Below, in pieces: positions 13,000 through 25,739 of a stretch of 64,000 bases of DNA. Location: assembly GCA_020091685.1 (NCBI GenBank), contig CM034603.1, forward strand, positions 15,293,596 to 15,357,595, in the 5' to 3' direction. Each line of letters starts with the position of its first letter. Position 1 is the stretch's first letter. The notes beneath the pieces are model-generated. The model saw only the letters and a list, made by a program, of their open reading frames with translations. It was not told the origin of the DNA and made no database searches. The stretch comes from Lutjanus erythropterus. Its lineage: Eukaryota > Chordata > Actinopteri > Lutjaniformes > Lutjanidae. The translations under genes and the position numbers were made by a program.

Positions 13000-15140
13000 A
13001 CACCCTTACTTGAATTCAAAGACAAAATACGTAATTAAATTACTCTCTCTCTACTCAACTGAGATACCTGTTCTAGTTCAGCATGTATTTGAACCATCAG
13101 CAGAGGCTGGTGAGTTTGTATGAAAATACAGTTTATCTTGTGGATTATAAATTGACAAGAAGGGTGTTGACACATGACACCTTTTACGTCCTTTGGAGAG
13201 TTAAACCTCATTTATGCTCTATGTTAGATACGCATATAGACACAGACATAACCCTCTATCCATGCCTGTTCATTTTATCTGTACTTCTGCTTGTTTCTGA
13301 GAGCTTATGGATCCAGACTGAATGGAGCAGTACCTTCGATAGTCGCAGTGTAGCAGTGTAGCCTGTAGTTCAAGCGAGACACAAGCATAGGACACGACAA
13401 AGAAGTTTTAATAATTCAATAGTATTGTAAATACTTTTAATTGTCAAATTGGCAGTGAAATAAATGATCTGTCTACATGTCATGTTGTATTTAACGGAGC
13501 ACAGACCACCTCTGTCTACAACACTGCCTCCACTTTTGGCACCACTAACCCCTAATTGCTGATCTAGACTGTGGTATTGGTTTGATTATGGTTTACAGTC
13601 TAATAATGTATGTTTGTATTGATTATTGACTGTGGCTGATCTGGCTAGTTATCAGTTAAAGGTACACCATTTTCTATTCATACAATGTAATCACATTTTT
13701 ATTATTGCACCTTTGGTTTTGGCCTTGGTGTCCTACATTTTAGCTGCACTTGTTAAATAAATATGTATTTATCAAAGGCCAAAGTGGCCTTGCCCTAAAA
13801 ATGACTTAATTCCAGGCCTGATGTTTCACTGTTCAGTTTTGATCTGCCACTTAAATGACCACACCTGTAATGGGCATTTCAGCAGATGAAATATACAGTG
13901 CCTCTATTAAACAGGGATGAAAAGCAGCTCCACTTACCAAGGTGATTTAGCCCCGCTGCTCAGACACTGAATTACTGTGAGTGAAAAAACACAAATATCA
14001 AACCTCTCAGGACGTATTTCAGCTCTTTCAATTCACTCTGATAAACAGCTTTAGCCAGACCTTGCCCCTGGCACAGGCAGAGTACTGAAACAAATGAAAT
14101 GTGGAAAGAAAAGTCGGCATGGACGATTATTAAGTGAATGATGTACCACAGGTGGTCTCTTTGGGGAACAACTGGCTGAAGGACAACTTATTGGTTTCAG
14201 GAAGCTGTGGTTTTCTTTGTTTGATTTTGTTTATGGCTTTTAAATGGCAGATACTCCTCTGGGTCAAAAAGACATTAAGGCAATAAGGTCTTTTGGTTTT
14301 AATTTTGCTAAATGCAGTTTCTGATAACAATAATTTACATTGATCTTTCCTCTCAATCCAAAGCCTCGGCTGTAATTTTCTTTCTTAAATGTTTTAAAAT
14401 GTCTGTCATCTAAAGACTCTCTTATCTGCTCATCCTTCACCTTTGAAAAGGTCCCTGTCACTCTGCCGAGTATTGATTCATTGTAAATTCACCTAAATTT
14501 CAGGGTATCAGAACCAGTCTTACCTTTGCACTTATCTAATCAGGCATGCAAGGTGTCTAAATCCTCAGTCCTTCCACTTCTTTGACTACTAACAAAAGAG
14601 TTAAACAACTTTTGTTTCACTGTGAAGTATTTTTTGGACTTGTTACATTTTTATCTTTTAGATTTTTCATTTGTGTTTATTTGTTTTTTCTTTTCCCAGC
14701 TGCAGTGACCTATTTCCTCTATTAAAGTTTTATTTTCTCACATCTCATTCTTGCTTTCTCTCTCACAGGGAGCACAAGAGTCTCCTTATCGATCCATCCT
14801 GAGTCCTCCTCTGTCAATAATGACAACAGCTTCATCTGTTGCACATCTGTTTAATTTAATTACCTTTTTACGTAGGTAATAGTGACCACATTATTTAATT
14901 CTAAAGTTAAATTTAGTAGCATGATATAATGGCTCTAGAACAATGAGGTATCACTGTGAAGATCAATGAACTGAATTAATTGTTTGCTGAGTGTTTTATT
15001 CTGTTTGTCCGTGGTTACAGGCTGGTGCACAACATGTGTGACTGAGGAGGAGGAAAGAACTGGGCTCAAGTCTGTACTAAAGAAAACAACATATTAACAA
15101 GTAATCAAATTACTTTGTGTAAGAGTTGTTCACCTTAGTC
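13000..15140. other. No supported gene
   Basis: No exon with believable splice sites, no RNA gene and no clear mobile element was found. Scattered AT-rich patches only. Confidence 0.5.
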
Positions 15141-15149
15141 TCCTCAAAT

Positions 15150-15330
15150 CAGCTATTAAATTAATTGATAACTATTTTAATAGTTGATCAATCATATTTT
15201 GAGTATTTTTAGGGGAAAAAAAATCAAAATTCTCTGATCTCAGCTTCTCAAGTGTGAATATTTTCTGTTTTTTTCAGTCATCCATGACAGTAAACTGAAT
15301 GGCTTTTGGCTGTGGACAAACAAATCACAG
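15150..15330. mobile_element. Partial copy of the hAT MITE family
   Basis: It shares a run of blocks with the 23100-23616 element: 'ttctctgatctcagcttct', 'gaatattttctg', 'tgacagtaaactgaatg' and 'tgtggacaaa'. Similarity fades after about 15330, so this is a truncated or internally broken copy. It has no target duplication at the broken end. Confidence 0.5.
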
Positions 15331-15394
15331 AACCTGCAACAAGTTCCTGGGTTTTCCTGTGCCATATGCTGGCTGCCAAAGTAGGCAATCAGTC

Positions 15395-15414
15395 AAAAAA
15401 AAAAAAAAAAAAAA
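15395..15414. repeat. Poly(A) run, 20 bases
   Basis: Uninterrupted A run. A 164-codon open frame (15299-15793) runs straight through it with a poly-lysine tract; that frame looks like chance. Confidence 0.9.
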
Positions 15415-16781
15415 CTTGAGAACCCCCTGTTTAGCCACTAAAGAGATGGATATTTCTCTCAGGAGTTGGAAGAGACCGAATGCTGAGCTAAAAGGGGTGA
15501 ATATTAGACTTAGATCCATCAGGCGGCCAGAAACACAAGTCCAAATGAATGCCAACATTGTGCTGTCTCCTGGATGTGTAAATAGGAAACAGTTTTCTAA
15601 CACGTTCACCATAAAAACTTTACACAGTACGTTGTTTTGTTACATCATGTTCTGTGTCAACAACTCAAAGAGACTAAAGGTTCGATTTCTACTTGTTATT
15701 TCATGGAGTATAGCCAAAAACACTAAAACACTGCTAACTGCAGGGACAGGCAATGCAGCTTTTATTTCGAGCTGTGTTCGTCTACTTGGTTGATTACGCA
15801 GCGACTTTGTGGACAATGACTCTGTAATCATAAACATCAGCAATTATAGTCAGGTTGAGGTGTCACTCCACACAATCAATCAGCAAGAGCTTCTGTTATT
15901 TTGCAGCAGTGTTCAGAAATCATACACAAAACAATTCATCATATAAGATTTGGGAGACCAATTCTGCACTCGAAGGAGACTTTCCAGAAGTCTCATTATA
16001 CTTCGAACCGTCAGGAACAGCACGCTGTGAAATTCTTTTCTCTCTCTACAACCTTATTTTTTCTCTAAAAAAAGGATCAATATCAAATTTTAATAACTGG
16101 ATTCATCTTCCTTATTCTGGAACCTACATTACCCACAATGCAAGGTCAGTTGCAGATTTGGTTGTGTTATGCTAATAGTGGCTAACTTAGCCTTGAGTCC
16201 TTTGCATAAAGCAGAGCTGAGGAGTGGCCTGGATGACACGCTTTTCATTTTTAAACCTGAAGTCTTCAGCACAAACACTCAAGTGACATCACTGGAAGTA
16301 ATCAATGAGATTTCATAGTAAGGTTGGGCAATGTCTACCCAACTGGCATATGACAATGTCCACAGTAAAACATTGTGTATTTTAACATTTCTATATATTA
16401 AAAAAATATATACGTTTGTATATTGGATATCAATTACAAATGTGGCAGTGCTTTATGCAGTTTTTCCTAGTAAATCAGGAACAAGGTGCTATTGTAATAA
16501 ACCCATCCTTCATTTTTGTGCTCTTTGACTTAGATTCCTTTAAATGCATATTAATTAGTTCTAATGCACTTTTAAATCACAACGTTAGGATGGTAGAGGG
16601 CTCAGTGCTCAAGCTCAATGGTATCATCCATCAGCCCAACCACTCCCTTTACAAAAGAAAAGAGACTGATGAATAAAAGTGAAACTTTTCTTTAAGATTT
16701 GGTAAGTGGCTTGATGTGGCTTTATGTAGGGTCCTCATAAGTACAAGTACTGTTTAACATTTTATTCTGTTTCAGTTTATA

Positions 16782-17092
16782 TAGAGGCTGCACAATCACA
16801 AAATGATCAAAATCACAATGTGGTCAAGAGTAATATTCAAATCACAGAACAAGAACCAAACCACAACTGAAAGAGGAATACCATGTGAGAAAACAGCATT
16901 ATAATGAAGTACTGTAGTGCTGTAGAGATGCCCTGTCCTAAAAATCTTCAGTTCTCCAGATGAAAGAAAACATGTTTGTTTGGTACAGACTTCAAGAAAT
17001 ATCACATCATTATGATTTTCTTTTCTTTTCAGTAAAAATGAAAATTTCAATCAACATAATTGCATTTTTTTTTACCATATTGTGCAGCCCTA
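16782..17092. mobile_element. MITE with 'ggctgcacaat' inverted ends
   Basis: The element starts TAGAGGCTGCACAATCAC and, read in reverse from the right, starts TAGGGCTGCACAATATGG. The interior is AT-rich (runs of 'atcacaatg' and 'aattgcattttttttt'). No good 8-bp target duplication could be seen, so the superfamily is left open. The overlapping short open frames are not protein-like. Confidence 0.55.
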
Positions 17093-17149
17093 GCTTACAT
17101 CCTGATCAACATAAAGTAAAAAATCAAGAAAAACTGTGTGTGTGAGTGT

Positions 17150-17262
17150 GTGTCCGATGAACTGAGGCTATCAGTCCTCTGCAGTGGTCACCAGTTCAAC
17201 TCCCACCTGTGTCCCATTCACTGCATGTCATCCCCTCCCTCTCTGTCATATCTTCAACTGTC
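17150..17262 (+). mobile_element. 5'-truncated tRNA-derived SINE
   Basis: From about 17160 the sequence tracks the SINE at 23159-23339 (that copy is on the minus strand): 'gaggctatcagtc', 'ctctgcag', a B-box-like 'agttcaactcccacctgtg', 'catgtcatcccctc' and 'tgtcatatcttcaactgtcc'. The A box is missing, so only the 3' part of the tRNA-related head and the body remain. A non-functional retroposon fragment. Confidence 0.6.
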
Positions 17263-17299
17263 CCTACCTACCATCTTCTTTGTCCAACCCTTATTGTAT

Positions 17300-20200
17300 A
17301 GTAATGTAATGTATATTGAAGAGATGCACTTTTCAAACCACAGGCTGACATGTTTGAAACATACTAAGTTTGTATCTTTAGACAAAATCCAAAGGGGTAA
17401 AAGCAAACTAATCGAAGAATCTAGAGATTTTCTGAAGGCGTCTGAGGAGAAAGACCAGCTAACAATATATCAAAGCTAATTAAATCCAGTAATTAATACT
17501 GACATAAATTCAAAGTACTGCAGTGCTCAGAGGAACCATGAAATAAATCAGAACAAAACAAGTCATAAGACAACAAAACATTCTGAGGGCACAATTAGAG
17601 GCACAGCAGCAAACCAATAAACAGTAAAGAAGGAAGAAACGGTCTCTACCAGCTCCTCTCCGCTCTGTGTGGAGAGGAATGAAAGAAACCTCTAGTGGTG
17701 TTATTAGACTACTAAAGACTTCTGCAGTTTTTCAGACTAATTTTGATTCAGTGCCACATATTCAATCTGATAATACACAGCCACAATATGACTGTCAGCA
17801 TCTCTATTAAAACATTTGGAGGCACAAGGGCTTTTTTTTTAAAAGTCACACCAAGAGGAGCTGAGCCAAGATGCTGTGTGAGTTGTTGACTTAATTTCAC
17901 AGTAGACCCCTCCACCATCAGGTTGAGAAGACATGTGGATTTTTAGCTGAAATTCAATTTCTGAAAGAGGGATGTTTATATTGTTCAAAGCTGCAGACGG
18001 ATTGTCAAAGAATTCTTTGTATCTGATTGTGGGGTGTGAGGAAATGTTATAAACTAAAGTGATACGTTTTCGACAGTGGACTGTGCATGTGGGAGTTTCA
18101 GTCAGTACCATCAGGCCTGTATCTGCATTCTAGAAACATCAATAACATTTTCTAGAAAGCATATTCACCACCACAAAAGAACAGGCATGTACTTGTTAGG
18201 GCCAAAAAACCAACCCATCATCACCAATCATCATTTCAATTACATGAAATTTCATGGTGTGGTCTACATTTGATATATATAACGTAGAATTAGTGAGTGT
18301 ACTGTATCGCCATCTAGTGGAGACAGGATGTGACACTTTCTGCTGTCCAAAATACAATTTTTGCATGATATTGTATTACATTATGATTGTATTTTAAAAG
18401 CCATTTTAGGTTAAAAGTTCCCACTGAAGTCAAAAACAATGTTTACGTGTTTTTATCATATAAATACGTCACCTACACTCCCGTATCTGACCCATCAATG
18501 ACAAAAAAGTCATTTTGTAGGTGTTCTCAGGTATTCTTCATGGTAATTCAATGTTTGTCATTTTCTGGAAAAATTATTTTAAAAATGTTGATCATCCTGC
18601 ATGTAGGCATAGACTACTTCTCTCTTTCTGTCTTTCTTTGTTATGACACCACTGGAGTGGAGTGTCGGTGGGGGCGGGGCCTCACTGTACAAAACCGAAA
18701 CTACAGCTGGCACAAAAACCCAACTTTATTTTATGGAGAAAATATTTTCTGGTTTTCCCTCCGATGTTATCCAGCGGCTCAGCTTCAACTCTCGCTGAGT
18801 TTCCTGATGGACTGATAGCTTAACTTGTTACTAAAGCAGCTAACCGCCATCTGCTGCTAACTTCAACTGTTAACAGCCATGAAGTGAACAAAGTGAACAT
18901 ATGGGGAATACGCACATTCAGTACACACTCACACTGGCTACTGTAAACATCAATAAATATCTGCAACAAGTCTATAGCTGCCTGTTTTTACATGAAACAT
19001 GTAAATATGTAAAAGCAATAAGCTCTCCACTTGCCATTTCATGGGAAGTTTAAGTCTTGCTCAAGGTTGGTTCAACATTTGGACAAGAGGAGCTGGGGAT
19101 CAGACCACCAACGATATGATTCATGACCATCAAGTTGCATCACTTGAGCCATAGCTGTGCAGCTGCCTTATTAATTTGCTGCATTCTAATAAAATGATCT
19201 ACAGTGTTTATGTCATGACACTTTCTATACAGTATCAAACCTTCAAGAAATCATTTTGTGTTCTTTCCTCAGAGAAAAGGAGCGTAAATAATGTCTCACC
19301 TTTTTCCTTTAACATAGAAACTAACCTGCAGTGCAAATAAAACAGTAAACCACCGTTTCTGCCAGCTCAAACTACATTTTCATTTACATTTTAGTCATTC
19401 GGCTGTTGGTCTCTGAGCTGCTAAACACACAGCGACTCTTTCATGTTGTAATATCAGAAGGCGATTAACCGCACAGTGACTTTACGGCCCTGCGGGGCAG
19501 CTGTTTCACGCACTGACTTCCTTGAATCTCATCACTAGTGACTCATTCACTGCTCCGGCTAACAAGTCATTGGAGCGCCATATGTGGCTGTTAAAATATG
19601 TATTTCTACTTTGTTGTCATTTAGCACCACCTCCATAATGAACAGAGAGCTGTCTGCAGGGGGGGAAAGAGATGTGAAGCTCAGTCTGAAACCCTCCACC
19701 TCTGCAGTCTTAACTTATTATGCTGCTGTGCTTTATGGTCCGTGCATGATGAGTGTGCTACTGGGTCAGGCCGGGCGAGATAAACAGAAAGATAGACAGA
19801 GGAGTGGGAGAGTGGAGAGAGTAAAAAATAAAAAGGAAAAAAAAAATCGAGCAACAGTAGAAAACACTGGTTGCAACTACAACTGCACCAAATGAAAACT
19901 GTTAATAAAACTGATCATTTTAAGTTTTAATTTCATTATTGTTCATTTTACAGCTTTCCTAAGCTGCTAGACACGAAAATTCTGAAAATATCATTGAATA
20001 GGTGTGCTGGGAGCTGAATGCAATGAAACATCAATTCCATCAGACTAAACTTCAGTGCAGAGTTTTAAAGCGTAAAGCTAGAATTATGCTGCTGCTAAGA
20101 TGGATATAAATGTCTTTGCAAAGTTACATAAAAAAGCTTTTGTGGGTACCCATAAGTCTCACAGGCACACAAATGAAGTGCACGCACACCGCCAAAACTA

Positions 20201-22080
20201 AGAAAGTTCTCCCAAGGAGAACAACAGCCTCCATCTTTATAGCAGGTGTTCCAGGACAGTGTATGTTTATGTTGAAGTGACAGAGACCTCTAGTGAGGAG
20301 GTTGGTCTCAAATGTCTCAAAACAAGATATGCAGCTCCTGAAACTTGCTTGGATAGTACCAAAACCTGGGTTCACAGCTGGTTTCTCCTCTCCTGTTCAG
20401 TAAATCTTTGATCAAATACATAATATCAAGGTGTTTTCATTTACAATGGCGATTAGACTTTTCCTCAGGACTGCATGGGTGTGTACAGACTCTGTTTTGT
20501 TGTCATAATCCTGAATCTCTTAGCTTTGTTGCAGATACTATGGTCAGACAAACTGACTAAACAGTCAGTGGGAGGACACTACAATTGTCATGATATCGGA
20601 AATTCCTAATTTGGATGTGATACCTTGAAAAATATCGCTATGTAATAATGTTTTTGATACCACTAGGAAAAATTGACTCAAGATTGAGGCCTCCCCTCTG
20701 TACTGCACCATCTCTCTCCCCTGCTCCTCAGCCAGCAGAGTTAATAACGATGATGATAATAATTAATGATAAAATACAACATACTTTCAAGATGCTTCAG
20801 GTTAAAATATAAGCTTAAGAGATATAAGTTAAATATCTGCATGACATGTGCGGTTCATTTATTGTATTGGTTTTTGCAGGTGTTAATGTAAAATAAATTA
20901 TTTACAAATGAAACTGTTTTGGAGATGTCCCGCTGACTCCATATATTGCGTGCTCTTGTGTTTTCACTCCTTGAACCAGGAGATCTGTCTCCTCACTTTA
21001 AAATTTTTTTCTCTTTGTTTCCTCCTGGTAAATCCACCGTCATGCTGCCTCCACTTGCACTGCTTGTGAACCTGCCTCTTAAGTGATGAGAGCTAAATTT
21101 CTGATTGGTTTATTGCATGTTCGGCCTAAACTCGCCTGTGAATTAATGAGGGCACGTGGACACATCTGATAGGTGTATCCTGCTTTGCGCTGGTGGTGCA
21201 AAGGGCAGGGCAGGGAAAAATATCCCTCCCACCCCTGACACAGGACGGCAAAAGTGGATTTGGACACACCTTGAATAAATTAAATCCATTGCGCCTTGCA
21301 CTTGCCACTCAGCGTAAGATAGAGGCCCTGAGACCATCAAACCCCAATTTGACAACCAGGAACACAGTACCAAGGTGATTTACTGTTATAGCGGCTGCAA
21401 CCGGGACCCTGACTCCGGGGGCGATGAAGACACGGCAGGTTCAGGTGAGGACAGGAGGCAAGTTTGTAACTTCCCGAATTAATTTGTAAGTATCCACCAT
21501 CCATCATGTTGACAAGTCCGCTAGTATTTGTTTTTGTGAAGTTGGAGGTTATTTATTCCCGTGTTTGTGTGAGGCTAAAATAAATTAACAAAATGTTCAG
21601 TGTCCTTGCTGGTTGTTCTGACACATTCAGAGTCATTACCACTTTTGCTGTTAGCCTTTAACAGGTGTCTCACATGGTGTCCCCCAAAATACATGATTAA
21701 ATAATTAAATTGACATCATGAAGATGTGATGAGTAGTTGTCCAATGGCCTGAACTAATGAGTTCTAATCAGCTCAGAAAATCATTAGTTGTGGGCAGCCC
21801 TATCCTTGATATTGTTGTTGGAGTGCAGGGCCTTTAAATAACATTCTCAAAATAAGGGATGAATAAAGTAAAATTTTGGTAGTTTTTAGTAATTTTGGCC
21901 CGTTGTGAAATACTTCAGACAAGAACCAGCCCTGTAAGTACCCAGTGATAGTTAAATTCTCTTTCAGCACAAGACTGAGATGTTAAATACTAGCAGTTAT
22001 AAACTGAACAGTTGAACCATATCAGCTGAAACCACATAACTGCCTTCAAATGACAAGTATGAGACTGCAGTTCAAGACTG
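17300..22080. other. No supported gene
   Basis: No exon that I can support. The 142-codon frame at 18387-18815 has no splice context or domain. A 'gccatctagtgg' motif at about 18310 is a common short motif of fish non-coding DNA. Fragments ending 'gggcagccctatcc' (about 21793-21808) probably belong to decayed MITEs. Confidence 0.45.
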
Positions 22081-22084
22081 AAAT

Positions 22085-22490
22085 GAGCAGCAGGAAAGAG
22101 AATATATACAGCGGGAGGAAGATAAAGGGATGTGGACATGAAACAGGGAGGAAAGAAATATAGGTAGAAAGACCAAAAAGGAAGGAGGTGAACAGAAAAG
22201 AGGAGGAATTAGGAAGAAATCGAGCAACACGGCAGCAGCAGCTCTTTGATTCAGATACAGCAGGAGGGCAGAGATCCAGGTGGAAGAAAAGCAAGAAAAG
22301 ACGGTGGGCATGAAAAGAAACAGGGACACGTGTTGAGAGGACAAATGAGGAGGAAAGGACAAAACAGGAGGGAAAGACAGAAGGAAAACAGCAACAAGCA
22401 GAAAGACGAGTTGAGAAGGAACGAATCAGAAACAGCTGACAGAGTTAAACAAGAGGAAGACAGAGAGAATCAGATATTTTGGTGAGAAGA
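22085..22490. repeat. Purine-rich (GA) low-complexity tract
   Basis: About 400 bp made largely of GGA, GAA and AAG words on the plus strand, giving long Ser/Phe/Leu-rich open frames on the minus strand. These frames have repetitive composition and no domain, and are not called as genes. Confidence 0.6.
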
Positions 22491-23099
22491 AGGACGGACG
22501 AGGAACTCTACAGCCACCTACTCCAACTAGACTCCTCTTCCTTCCTTCCTTCATCTCTCCAACTGTGGAGTAAGCAATGTGTCTCCCTCACTGTCTTACA
22601 CTCGACTGTTGTAACATGAAACAGCAACACAAAGATAAGATAATCCCACAAAAAACACTTTTTGCACGATTAAACATGTCTGAAATAGTAAAATATCCAA
22701 TTCCAAATTATGTTATTATTCAGTTTTGTTTCCTCTGAAATATATTTCTATCAATACAGAATACTGAAATGCCTTCACTGCTATTCTTTTGGTATCGATC
22801 AGGTACCACCTGCACTTTCTCACTCTCTTCTCTCTGACAATGAGTTGACACACGTTGCTGCAGTGCCCACATAGTCCCACCTCCTCGCACCGACTTGCTG
22901 AGCATCATCTTCTTGTCACTCGTCTCTTTTGCTCTCGCTGAATAACTGTTGTCATGTTATAGACTTGTTTTATTTACCTTTTAATAAACATTTTAAATTT
23001 TGTGCCCTCAATGTTGGGCTGTTTTCCCCCTGTGGTATCAAAAATAGGATTGCATATCGATATTGTTGAAAAATTACAGTTAAAGCTCTTCACTGAAGC

Positions 23100-23616
23100 T
23101 AGAAATGCAACGATTATTGATTAATTGATTATTTATTTATTATTAGAATTTATAATTTGGGGCTTTTTGCCTTTATTGTGATAGGACAGCTGAAGATATG
23201 ACAGGAAAGGGCGTAGAGAGAGGGGATGACACACAGCAAATGGGCCACAGGCGGGAGTTGAACCGGCAGCCGCTGCAGACGACTGATAGCCTCAATACAT
23301 AGTGCACACGCTTTACCAGCTGAGCTACAGGGACGCCCCATTTTGAGTCATTTTTAAGAAAAAAATGATCTGATTTCAGCTTCTTAAACATGAATATTTT
23401 CTGGTTTCTTCAGTCCTGTATGACAGTAAACTGAATGTCTTTGGTTTGTGGACAAAACAGGACAGTTGAGGACATCATCTTGGGCTTTGGGAAAGAGTGA
23501 TCAACATTTTTTTGGGGCATTTTCTGACATTTGATTGATCAAACAACTAATCAATTAATTGGGAAAATGACTCGCAGATGAATTGCTGATGAGGATAATC
23601 ATTATTTGCAGCCCTA
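23100..23616. mobile_element. hAT-type MITE with perfect 8-bp target duplication
   Basis: The element runs from TAGAAATGCAACGATTATTG to a right end that, reversed, reads TAGGGCTGCAAATAATGATT. It is flanked on both sides by ACTGAAGC (23092-23099 and 23617-23624), a perfect 8-bp duplication as made by hAT transposases. The interior matches the copies at 11417 and 15150. A tRNA-derived SINE sits inside it (23159-23339), so the MITE inserted first. Confidence 0.8.
23159..23339 (-). mobile_element. tRNA-derived SINE with intact A and B boxes
   Basis: Read on the minus strand from 23339 it begins GGGGCGTCCCTGTAGCTC. The internal polymerase III A box is TAGCTCAGCTGG (within 23310-23328) and the B box is GGTTCAACTCC (23254-23264). 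Between and beyond them is a non-tRNA body ending 'ggcaaaaagcccc'. The spacing is like a tRNA gene, but the region between the boxes cannot fold as a normal tRNA, so this is a SINE and not a tRNA gene. It lies inside the hAT MITE 23100-23616. A truncated relative lies at 17150-17262. Confidence 0.75.
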
Positions 23617-25206
23617 ACTGAAGCTAAGTGTTATGTACACTGAGTTAAGTATTCAAAGCCGAGACTCCATGTTTTATCATGTTTCATGTTAATGATTAAA
23701 CATTAATTGATTAATCAATGTTAAGATTTAACCAATTAAAAATGCACTAACCGATAATGTATGTTTTGTGTACGATTTTTCTGGAGTTGTGGGTTGTTTC
23801 ACATCACTAATGTGCCGCTAAAATAAAATGAAACTGAGAAAAAGATGTGGCATTTGTATCATATGAATTATTAATCAACAATAAGGAAAATACACAAAAT
23901 TTGCAACTCCATGGGGTCTAAGAGGTTAAAAGCCAATATAGTTGGCTATTAGGAGAGGTGAGAAAACTAAGTAAAAACAAACAGAGACAGAGATAGAGTA
24001 AAAAAGAATCAGATAAGAAAAACAGGCAACCCAAGAAACAAAATAGGTGATATACAAAACAGAAAATGAGGCCAAGAGATCAGTGTGTTGTAGAAGAGGA
24101 GAATAAAACAGTGGAGGGATGGAGGACCTTTTCTGCCATCTGTCTCGATTACATGGAGACATACATCACTGCCCTTTCTCTCCTCCCTTCGTCCTGTTTC
24201 TCTCCTCTTGGATCCACCCCTCTCTCTTTCTTTCTTTCAGACTCAGGTAGGGAAGGATGCCAGCCACACCGCTCTTCAAATTCACATATCTGCACAGCTT
24301 CATGTTCATGTCAGACATGAATAACTTAATGGAAAAAAGACTGGCATTTCCCCATTAAATAAATCACAGAATCAAAACACCTCTCCAACCTGCACACAAT
24401 CTTTTTCTCTCTCACACACCTTCACACTCTGGCTGCTCTCTGGAGTGTGTGAGCACAAACGTGGCTCAGTCCCGGGCTGCTGATCACGCTGCTCTGAGCA
24501 CCAAATTAACCAGAAAGCAAAGAGATAACCTTGTTTTATGAACACGGCGGATCAACTGGCTGCTAACGGTGGGAATGACGCTTCTGTCAACCTATAGAGG
24601 ATAAAACACACAGCTGAGACCTTTTTTACTGCTGAGCACTCAGCTCTGTGAATTTTAAAAACCTGCTCTGTGCAACAGCAGCCTAAAGTTCAAAGCTTTT
24701 CCAGAAAGAAATATGATCACAGTGACCCTGAGAATCAGAAAACACCTGATTAAAATAAAATAAATTTAATAAGGCAAGGAGATGATGGATAAAAGTTGGT
24801 TTCTAGAAATACGCACAAGAGACGTTTTGCTTAAACGTTCCTGCAAGAACAACGACGTCTTTCATTGTTAAAACTGATCAAGTTCTTGTAAAAACAACAA
24901 ACTTCGACCACCTCTCACAACCCTCAACCTGCCTCAACTCAACCTAGCCCAGCGCTGATGCGCAACCGATACGCGCAAAACCAAACAGCATTCAGAGAAC
25001 AGACAGCGCTGCACTTGATTAATATTGGAAGTAAACGATATAAACAACTGACATGTCGCTAAATCCAGAAAAACAGAGGTCCTGTGTTTTTCCAGGCGGT
25101 GTAACAGAAGAACGATGCCCGGTTTACAGCCGCCCCTCCGGGTCTGCGCTGCCCGGACTCGCTCCGTCTCCTCCGGGGAAAAGTAAAAAGCGCACAGCCT
25201 GCTCAC

Positions 25207-25291
25207 CTTCTCCAGTTGTCCCGGACGAGCCGCAGAGAATCAGGGCGACCTGAACGATAATCCCAGCGACTCTTTTAGTCCACAGATCCAT
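25207..25291 (-). CDS. First coding exon of a secreted or membrane protein gene (signal peptide)
   Basis: The frame opens at an ATG at 25291 in a strong start context (A at -3, G at +4). It encodes MDLWTKRVAGIIVQ followed by VALILCGSSGTTGE. A basic residue pair, then a hydrophobic stretch (about residues 9-20) and small residues after it look like a signal peptide. The frame ends at a near-perfect splice donor, GAAG|GTGAGC, after 85 bases, leaving a phase-1 junction. A signal peptide on its own small phase-1 exon is typical of genes for Ig, fibronectin, CUB or similar receptor and adhesion proteins, but the family cannot be told from 28 residues. The rest of the gene should lie leftward beyond this window, making the first intron longer than 25 kb. 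The frame is open upstream without another ATG. Confidence 0.7.
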
Positions 25292-25394
25292 GATGAGGCG
25301 GCGGGAGGCTGCAGAGAAGCCCGGTGCCTGCTGGAGGAGAGAGACGGCCAACCTCTCCTCTCCAGCTCCAAGAGAGATCTCTTCAAACCGACTG

Positions 25395-25450
25395 AAGGAG
25401 GAGAAGAGGAGGACGAGGAGGGGGAGGAGGGGGAGGAGGAGGAGGAGAGA
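25395..25450. repeat. Polypurine/polypyrimidine (GGA)n tract
   Basis: Plus-strand purines are nearly uninterrupted, mostly GGA and GGAGG words. Such tracts can adopt triplex structures and are common just upstream of vertebrate start sites. Here it lies in the 5' leader or core promoter of the minus-strand gene. Confidence 0.7.
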
Positions 25451-25739
25451 ACAGGGGAGTGAAAGAGAAAGATAGGGAAGAGAGAGAGATGATTTTACTA
25501 CGCTGTCACGGCTCCAACTTCAGAGCACCTCCTCCTCCTCTTCCGAAAGCTCCCCTTCCGTCCCTGAAGCGGTCTCTAAGACCCTCTGCATTGCCAAAAT
25601 GCGTCCTTCAATTTCCCAGCTTCCACTGCGTGTGCTGCTGCCAATTAGAGCCCACGGAGCCAAAAGGGCAATAAAAATCCTGCCAGACAGGCCGCCGGTC
25701 ACAGCTTCTTGGTCCAGCATCACAGTAGCTAAACACAAT

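Larger units (their letters stand above)
25040..25720 (-). promoter_or_regulatory. CpG-rich block around first exon (promoter region)
   Basis: CG dinucleotides are frequent here and rare elsewhere in the window, for example 'ccggtttacagccgcccctc', 'ctcgctccgtc', 'cccggacgagccg', 'gaggcggcggg'. The first coding exon of the minus-strand gene sits inside it. On the minus strand the 5' leader (25292 upward) is strongly pyrimidine-rich, with a (TCC)n tract at 25395-25450. No TATA box is evident. This is the arrangement of a CpG-island promoter; the transcription start is not determinable by eye. Confidence 0.55.

Noticed and set aside
15299..15793. 164-codon open frame (plus)
   Set aside because: Runs through a 20-base poly(A) tract and a broken MITE; no domain or splice support.
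18387..18815. 142-codon open frame (plus)
   Set aside because: No splice sites in matching phase and no protein-like features beyond chance hydrophobicity.
22046..22362. Two overlapping minus-strand frames of 82 and 96 codons
   Set aside because: Both are products of a GA-rich low-complexity tract.
23254..23328. tRNA gene on the minus strand (A and B boxes present)
   Set aside because: The sequence between the boxes does not form an anticodon arm, and a non-tRNA body follows; it is a SINE.
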